Shown: positions 58,742 through 64,000 of the stretch, in pieces | Layout: each line of letters begins with the position of its first letter | Numbering within the stretch: position 1 is the stretch's first letter | Origin: Maniola hyperantus | Taxonomy: Eukaryota > Arthropoda > Insecta > Lepidoptera > Nymphalidae | Assembly (NCBI RefSeq): GCF_902806685.2 | Contig: NC_048546.1 | Span: 4,712,001 to 4,776,000, forward strand | DNA length: 64,000 nucleotides | Reading direction: 5' to 3' | Position numbers and translations under genes: made by a program | The notes under the pieces: model-generated | What the model saw: only the letters and a program-made list of their open reading frames with translations | Databases searched by the model: none | Told to the model about the DNA's origin: nothing

Positions 58742-58928
58742 GATAAGGAAAAGTAAACTGACTGACTGACTGACTGACTTATCTATCAACGCACAGCTCG
58801 CATGCAGATGGCTATTATGACGTAGACATCAGCTAAGAAAGAATTTATGATAATTCAACCCCTAAAGGGTAAAATAGGGGCTTGAAATTTGTGTAGTCCA
58901 CGCGAACGAAGTCGCGGGCATAAGCGGC
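58742..58928 (+). mobile_element. HelB copy with an internal deletion
   Basis: ACTGACTGACTGACTGACTT, ATCAACGCACAGCTC joined directly to GCATGCAGATGGC (the GGGCTGAAATTT block is missing), then hairpin CACGCGAACGAAGTCGCGGG and CATAAGC. CTAG is lost. Confidence 0.7.
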
Positions 58929-59500
58929 AAATGAATTTAATATTCAAATAGGTACCTACATCAGACATCGGAAACACCGCTGTTTTATCGCTAATTACAT
59001 TATAATAATAATTGTATCCGTTCACAAAATCAACGACCATCACCGATAACGAGGCAGCTGTAAAAAATTACATAATGCATAGTGATTATCTTACAAGTTG
59101 ATGTGTTACATAATAACCGCACGCTCCGGTTGACCCCAACAATAACTGTACCTACTCACTGAGCGAAGTAAACATTCAACGCTCGTTACTAAGCACTAAG
59201 AACTCTCATTATTTATTTAAATAACACTTTCGGAATAGGGATGTTGACTATATCAAAAATAAATAATTTTTCAGGAATTATTAAATAGAGCGTCTTCCAA
59301 AACACGTAAAATCCACGTCCTTTGTTAGTTTTATGTGTTATAATTTGATAAATAATCATTTTAAATAAGCGATTAAACTAAAAAAGCACGTCAAATGATT
59401 GTGACGTCCCATATCAGTATTTCATAGAAGCTCGCATAGTATAAGCGTGCGTTTTGACGTTTGATAAAAAGTTACTGATTTGACAACTTGTGATTGATTG
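58929..59500. other. gene-free stretch
   Basis: Nothing recognisable. Confidence 0.5.
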
Positions 59501-59674
59501 TACAGTAGCCGGCAGGAAATATTGACCTTTAGAAAGAGGTTTCGGCTTCGTAAAGCGTTATCTCTGATTCTCATACCTATGTGACGTTTTGTCAGTCTCA
59601 ATGATAGAGACAACGCTCTACAAAACCGCTATCTCTTTCTAAAGGTCGATGTAAAATATTGCCTGCCTACTGTA
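59501..59674. mobile_element. 174-bp foldback element, copy 2
   Basis: Terminal inverted repeats TACAGTAGCCGGCAGGAAAT...AATATTGCCTGCCTACTGTA, extending inward through GACCTTTAGAAAGAG and its complement. The interior holds GTCTCAATGATAGAGACAAC. Shares ends and core with copies at 46.3 and 62.1 kb. Confidence 0.75.
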
Positions 59675-60858
59675 CATAAAAAAATGTATATCGTATTTCA
59701 CTTGGCATCATTCCACGCGGGCATGATTTGTACATTAATTAGATAAGGCTATCGTTAAGTTTTATTGTAATATCTTATAATAATTCAATAAAAAAATATT
59801 TGTTTAAACAAAGCAATGCAAATGTGGAGAAAATAATTAATCTGTTCGATGTTTACTGTTTTACTAACTTTTGTTCGTAGGTTTTTTTGCAACAAAAACC
59901 AATTTACTAGAATGTCAGTAGGTACTCGTATGTTCAAACTGGTTGAAACATTCCTACGATGAAACATAAAGTAGATAGGTACGTATGTGGGAATCAATTG
60001 AAACATATTATGAATGTGAAATCTATGTTTATTGACTTCAAATATGTATTTAAATCAGGAAGTAGAAAATAACGATGACATAATAGCAGTCAGTCATAAA
60101 ACCAGTCCGCGACACGACAAAGGACCCTCGTGCATAACAATTGCATAAAAACTTCCGAAAGTCATTACGATTCAACGACCCGGGCTAGCACGACTCTGCA
60201 TAAAGAAATAATCCCATACATTTCTAGTAAATGTAGAATCAACTGTAATCGAGCACAATTTCCACAAAAACTTTCCCATCATATAAGTTCAACCTTTTTC
60301 TTCCATTGTTTATTGATCGCGTCGCGTTAACTGCAAACCAAGATTTTTCTTATGTTATGTACGATGATTCAGTTTGCAGCCTGAAACTATTATGGTAGTT
60401 TTTATTCAACATTTTCCTATTTCGACCTCAACCTTTGCAAGTAGAGTGGCAAATAACCTAAAGCCACTTATCACAACACTTACACCTGATGCTAATTCAG
60501 AAATGCCTGGTTGAATTGTCTGTTGCTTTCGACAAAATCGCTATATTTTTAACACTGATACCACACGAGTACCTATATCTACTCGTCTACTGATACTGTC
60601 GGACAATGCATGGTGTGCTGTGTTTGGTCTTGATGCTTGGAATTTGCATAGGAATTCCTTATATTTAACATAGATGAGCACTAAAAAAAGATTTTTGAAA
60701 ATTCATCCTCTACGGGCGACAAAAGTTTGTCAGGGGAATTAGGTTTTTGAAACGTGGAATAGAAATTCATCTCACAAGGGGGTAAAATAAATAACTTTGA
60801 GGGAAATCTGATGGTTCCTGAGATTGCCGATGGGAAATCCCATAAGACACACTGCTAG
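59675..60858. other. gene-free stretch with a decayed HelB scrap
   Basis: Around 60685-60720, AAAAAAAGATTTTTGAAAATTC followed by CTCTACGGG resembles the HelB interior. Otherwise nothing. Confidence 0.4.
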
Positions 60859-61026
60859 TCTACACTAATACATATTAAATGGTAATTTGTAAGTTTTGAT
60901 GTAGGGGGTAGGTAATCTCCGAAACTAATAATCCAATTCAGAAAATTATTTCACTGATAGATAGCTACATTATGCCCGAGTGCTGTAGACTATAAATTAC
61001 GCGAACGAATTCGCGGGAAAAGCTAG
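60859..61026 (+). mobile_element. Helitron-like element, HelC-related
   Basis: Begins TCTACACTAAT like HelC (but preceded by G, not A) and ends with the strong hairpin CGCGAACGAATTCGCG (61000-61015), GGAAAAG and CTAG|T. Length 168 bp, non-coding. Confidence 0.6.
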
Positions 61027-61588
61027 TATTATATAAATTCTACTATTCATAAATGTAAATGTTAAAATATGTACATACACCACCTCGCCCCGGGCTGTAT
61101 ATGTATGTACCGCGCTATGTTCAAACCATGTTCCCTGTACGTTTATCTCAATCTAGTATAACGCCGGAGGGCAAGAGTGCAACACGACTCGTCCGACCGC
61201 CCTCCTCTCCCCCCTCACCTTACTAACCGGTATTCCTAGTTCGCTCCCAAGCTTAGCCTGCCCTCTCTAAGTAGATTACAACCTTAATATGGCCATTGGC
61301 TACCGATTAGTGGGACCGGTTTGTGTGCTACCATGGGCTCTGAATCATATATCGCATAAATCTCAACTTTAATTGCATTTGAAACAAATATCTGCAACAC
61401 GACCACTTTCTGAACATTATTTATGTAAGGCCACATTTCATAGATACATATTTAAAATAATGTAAGTAATAGGTATATGATATAGACAAAGGTGTGACTA
61501 CAATGTAGATACATACATGAATGTGATGAAGAATGTGATCTCATGAAGATGTCTCTACACTAGAATAAAAGAAAGTAACCAAAAATTA
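61027..61588. other. gene-free stretch with a GC-rich patch
   Basis: Bases 61080-61280 are GC-rich with pyrimidine runs (CCTCCTCTCCCCCCTCACC) and no exon signature. Confidence 0.45.
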
Positions 61589-61960
61589 AAAGTTGCTCAG
61601 CGTGCTATGGAGCGAGCTATGTTGGGTATCACTCTCAGGGATAAAATCCGGAACCAGGAAATTCGCAGAAGAACAAAAGTGACCGACATAGCTCAAAGGA
61701 TTAGCAAGCTGAAGTGGCAATGGGCAGGTCATGTCTGTCGCAGAACCGACGGCCGATGGGGCAGACGTGTTCTGGAGTGGAGACCGCGTACCGGTAAGCG
61801 CAGTGAGGGACGACCTCCAGCCCGCTGGAGCGATGACCTGAAGAAGGGTGGTGGGGAGCGGGTGGATGAGGAAGGCTGAGGACCGTGTTTGGTGGCGTGC
61901 TCTTGGAAAGGCCTATGTCCAGCAGTGGACGCAAACAGGCTGATGAATTGGATTGAATTG
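61589..61960 (+). pseudogene. 5'-truncated RTE-like LINE, C-terminal end
   Basis: An open frame from 61589 to 61879 encodes the C-terminal block of RTE/BovB-type reverse transcriptases: KVAQRAMERAMLGI, IRRRTKVTDIAQRISKLKW, QWAGHVCRRTDGRW, and GRPPARWSDDLKK. One extra G in the run at 61846-61848 shifts the frame; past it the usual ...WWRALGKAYVQQW end is readable in the other frame. Endonuclease and catalytic reverse transcriptase domains are absent, so it is dead. The 3' end GGCCTATGTCCAGCAGTGG leads into a TGATGAATTGGATTGAATTGG-like tail. Another 3' end of this family is at 8.15 kb on the opposite strand. Confidence 0.85.
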
Positions 61961-62138
61961 GAACCAAAAATTACATATTGAAGCCGTTATTAGTCCAGCA
62001 TTCACAAATGAATTACATATTGCTCGATCGAATGTACATGATGTATGAATGAATGTAGAATGTAAGTGAAAGAATTTGGATTGCGGGTAATGTTAAATGG
62101 GCTACCATCAGATCAGTGAATTATGAATAAATACATGG

Positions 62139-62319
62139 TACAGTACGCGGCCGAAAGTGATGAACATCGGCCTTTAGAATGACATTTCAGGTTTGTAGAG
62201 CGTTGTCTCTGTCACTCATACCCACATTACGTTTTGTCAGTCTCAACGACCGAGACAGTGCTCTACAAATATGCTATCTCCTAAAGATCGATGTTTATCA
62301 CTTTTGGCCGCGTATTGTA
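62139..62319. mobile_element. 181-bp foldback element, copy 3
   Basis: Inverted ends TACAGTACGCGGCCGAAAGT...CTTTTGGCCGCGTATTGTA, inward through GATGAACATCGGCCTTTAG. Core GTCTCTGTCACTCATACC and GTTTTGTCAGTCTCAACGA match copies 1 and 2, while the outer TIR differs slightly. Confidence 0.75.
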
Positions 62320-62921
62320 GGTACCTATTACGTCAAAAGTGAAAACTGAACAGTCTCATTAAACAGTAATAAAAAGTGAAGCAAATGACACCACTTCCCA
62401 TGAATTACACGGCAGTAAATTTGGATTCGTACCAAATATTTTTTATTAACGTCTTATAATATGAGACTATCTATCAAAGGAAGGGGAAATGAGTAATTAA
62501 TCTTTGTGAAGCGACACGATTAAGGAGAAACGAGCCTTCAATATTCTATACAACTTTCGAAAATGTTTCCATTTTGAAAAGTAATATCAACTTGTATGTT
62601 TAAAAGAATTACCCGACTTTTACTTACTAACAAATTACATAGATATTATTACGAGCAACTTTGGAACAGATTTTTAAAAAAGTCAGTTAAGTGATTTGTT
62701 AAAGGAATGAACTGTACTTTAAAGTTTTAATGTTATAATACAAAAGCTTTAAGCACACTGCATTGCACTTGGGTATTGTCAATAGTACATTTATTCATTG
62801 TAAAGTTGCTGCATAGCATCGTTTGCTACGTTGCGTGATATTTGCAAAGGCAAAGTAAATGCTTTCGAGTTTCGTGCATGCGTGTCCATGTAATGGTGGT
62901 AGGTATGTTGTCAGGTGAGAT
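62320..62921. other. gene-free AT-rich stretch
   Basis: Nothing recognisable. Confidence 0.5.
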
Positions 62922-62999
62922 TTATTCACGGTGAGAGACATGCGCCGGGTGGGCGGACGTGGGACGCAGACGATGCGAGCTAGCCGCCGCCTCTGCCAT
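62922..62999 (-). CDS. possible short leader or first exon in a GC-rich island
   Basis: On the minus strand GCAACATGGCAGAGGCGG is a good start context; 25 codons follow (MAEAAASSHR..., Ala- then His-rich) to a TAA at 62922-62924. A weak donor ACC|GTGAAT lies just before the stop. A longer minus-strand frame (62795-63118) crosses the same island in another phase without a domain. It could be a first exon of the minus-strand gene, a short upstream ORF, or non-coding promoter DNA. Confidence 0.2.
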   Translation of the reverse strand: MAEAAASSHRLRPTSAHPAHVSHRE

Positions 63000-64000
63000 G
63001 TTGCGACTGGACCATTTAAACCTGTATTCGGAACGTCACTGCCTTTCACGGAATTAGTTTTTGAAGCGTTACCGTGTAATGCAACAGCATTCCGAGTTTG
63101 ACCCGAATCTCTATTCAAAATCTACAACTGCAGACTGCTAACAACTTTGTTGTTTACCGAGCGACGCCACTCAAAGAAAAGGCAGCACATGCCTTTCAGT
63201 TTGGCTAGCTCTAAGCTAAATAACGCCGTAGGTACAAAGGATTCCAATCAACGGGTGAATGTTTATAAATAGCGTCTACCCGACTGCGGTCGCTTTATAA
63301 TGCCGAACAAAGGAACAATAACGACTAACAAAGAAGTTAGAAAAGAACAAAAGCAAATATCGAAGCGAGTCAAACAGGCTGTTTCCTTCCAAGGCAAAGT
63401 AATAACAATAAGGCGACTAACGTGCGTGTTCGATAAATGATGTGCGTAATTGAACCAAGTCGATACTCGCGAGCATACATGAGTTTATTCAGGTGTCTTA
63501 ATTACTGCCCGAATTAACGGTCTAGTGATCTGCATCTGAAAAGAGACGGTATAAGCAATTGGGCACAGGTGGGAAAGAGATAGTGCTCTTATCGGGGTGT
63601 GGCTATCAGTAGCTACTTTGTATTCACTGCAAGTACCTACATAGTTGCACGCGAGCGCATATGTATATGTGAAAATGTTTATGTATCCGTGTGTACATTA
63701 GGTAGTCGTGCTCATGCTATTATATGCTAATTAGCTTTCCGAAACTTATACTGTTTTAAAGAGGCAAACACACGAATGTGCTGTTATCTCTGGACAATTT
63801 AAAACTGCTTCACTAACTAAAAAGTTTTCTCAAGATGATTCTATTAAGAATAGGCTTTTAGAATTAAGCTTGTCAAATAAGGAAGTAAATTATTAAGCGA
63901 GAGTTACATAAAACGAAATAAATTGGAAAATAGACAACAATAATTAGTGTAATGAACAAGCTCTACTGGAAACATTGCAGGTGCGCTACATCACTACATC
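63000..64000. other. gene-free stretch
   Basis: Mixed composition with no element recognised. Bases 63280-63660 are moderately GC-rich but without an exon signature. Confidence 0.45.

Noticed and set aside
62795..63118. 107-codon minus-strand frame, one of the longest outside the LINEs
   Set aside because: It opens on TTG, has no domain, crosses a GC-rich island where long frames arise by chance, and a different frame carries the better start codon.
1..64000. A novel multi-gene system, phage or bacterial island
   Set aside because: Composition, repeats and absence of gene clusters are those of an insect nuclear genome; no operon-like arrangement exists.

Overview
This window looks like lepidopteran (moth or butterfly) nuclear DNA. 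It is AT-rich and full of the short TACCTACC/GGTAGGTA runs seen in those genomes. It also carries interspersed repeats I associate with Lepidoptera: a 220-bp element whose body begins GATGCCCGCGACTTCG, jockey-like and RTE-like LINE tails, tRNA-headed SINEs and several hairpin MITEs. There are no bacterial gene clusters, no operons and no complete host gene. Most of the window reads as intron or intergenic DNA, with unique AT-rich stretches broken by old transposon copies and by small GC-richer islands that may be regulatory.

Host genes: the best host coding evidence is one internal exon on the minus strand (48405-48516). It is open in one frame, with a strong acceptor and a CAG|GTAA donor. 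A phase-compatible possible terminal exon lies about 26 kb downstream on the same strand (22684-22817; stop codon, then AATAAA). Weaker candidates are a first exon on the plus strand at 33421-33493, a plus-strand exon at 39398-39537, and a Kozak-like ATG in a GC-rich island at about 63.0 kb on the minus strand. I cannot name the gene or genes.

Mobile elements, left to right: a repeat I call R2 (1.2 kb), HelA (3.4 kb), an RTE tail (8.15 kb), a 166-bp hairpin MITE (8.4 kb), HelB split by a tRNA-derived SINE (8.8-9.15 kb), HelB (11.8 kb), HelA (13.4 kb), a SINE-like relic (13.7 kb), a LINE with a YADD reverse transcriptase end (14.3-15.2 kb) abutting repeat R3, a foldback element (15.5 kb), a jockey-like tail (20.7 kb), HelA pieces (23-27.7 kb), HelC (26.5 kb), a jockey-like LINE inside an AACAGA-rich minisatellite (31.8-33.2 kb), HelB (35.9 kb), R2 (38.0 kb), HelA (39.8 kb), an R2/GC-block/R3 nest (40.4-41.0 kb), HelB and HelA in opposite orientations (41.5-41.95 kb), a jockey-like tail (45.8 kb), a foldback family with copies at 46.3, 59.5 and 62.1 kb, a TTA-flanked MITE (48.65 kb), a SINE (49.2 kb), HelA pieces with an RTE insert (49.9-51.2 kb), R2 copies forming a large hairpin (51.6-52.2 kb), R2 carrying a nested HelA (55.8-56.2 kb), HelB (57.4 and 58.7 kb), a Helitron-like element (60.9 kb) and an RTE LINE end (61.6 kb).

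HelA, HelB, HelC, R2 and R3 are labels of mine. The Helitron assignment rests on visible structure: insertion between A and T, 5'-TC, 3'-CTAG, and a GC-rich hairpin about 10 bases before the 3' end. No autonomous transposase or Rep/helicase gene is present. I found no CRISPR array, no rRNA, no functional tRNA gene and no convincing new multi-gene system. The most informative structures are nested insertions whose empty sites can be read, three local diverged duplications, and GC-richer islands that share a Pho/YY1-like GCCATCTTG motif.
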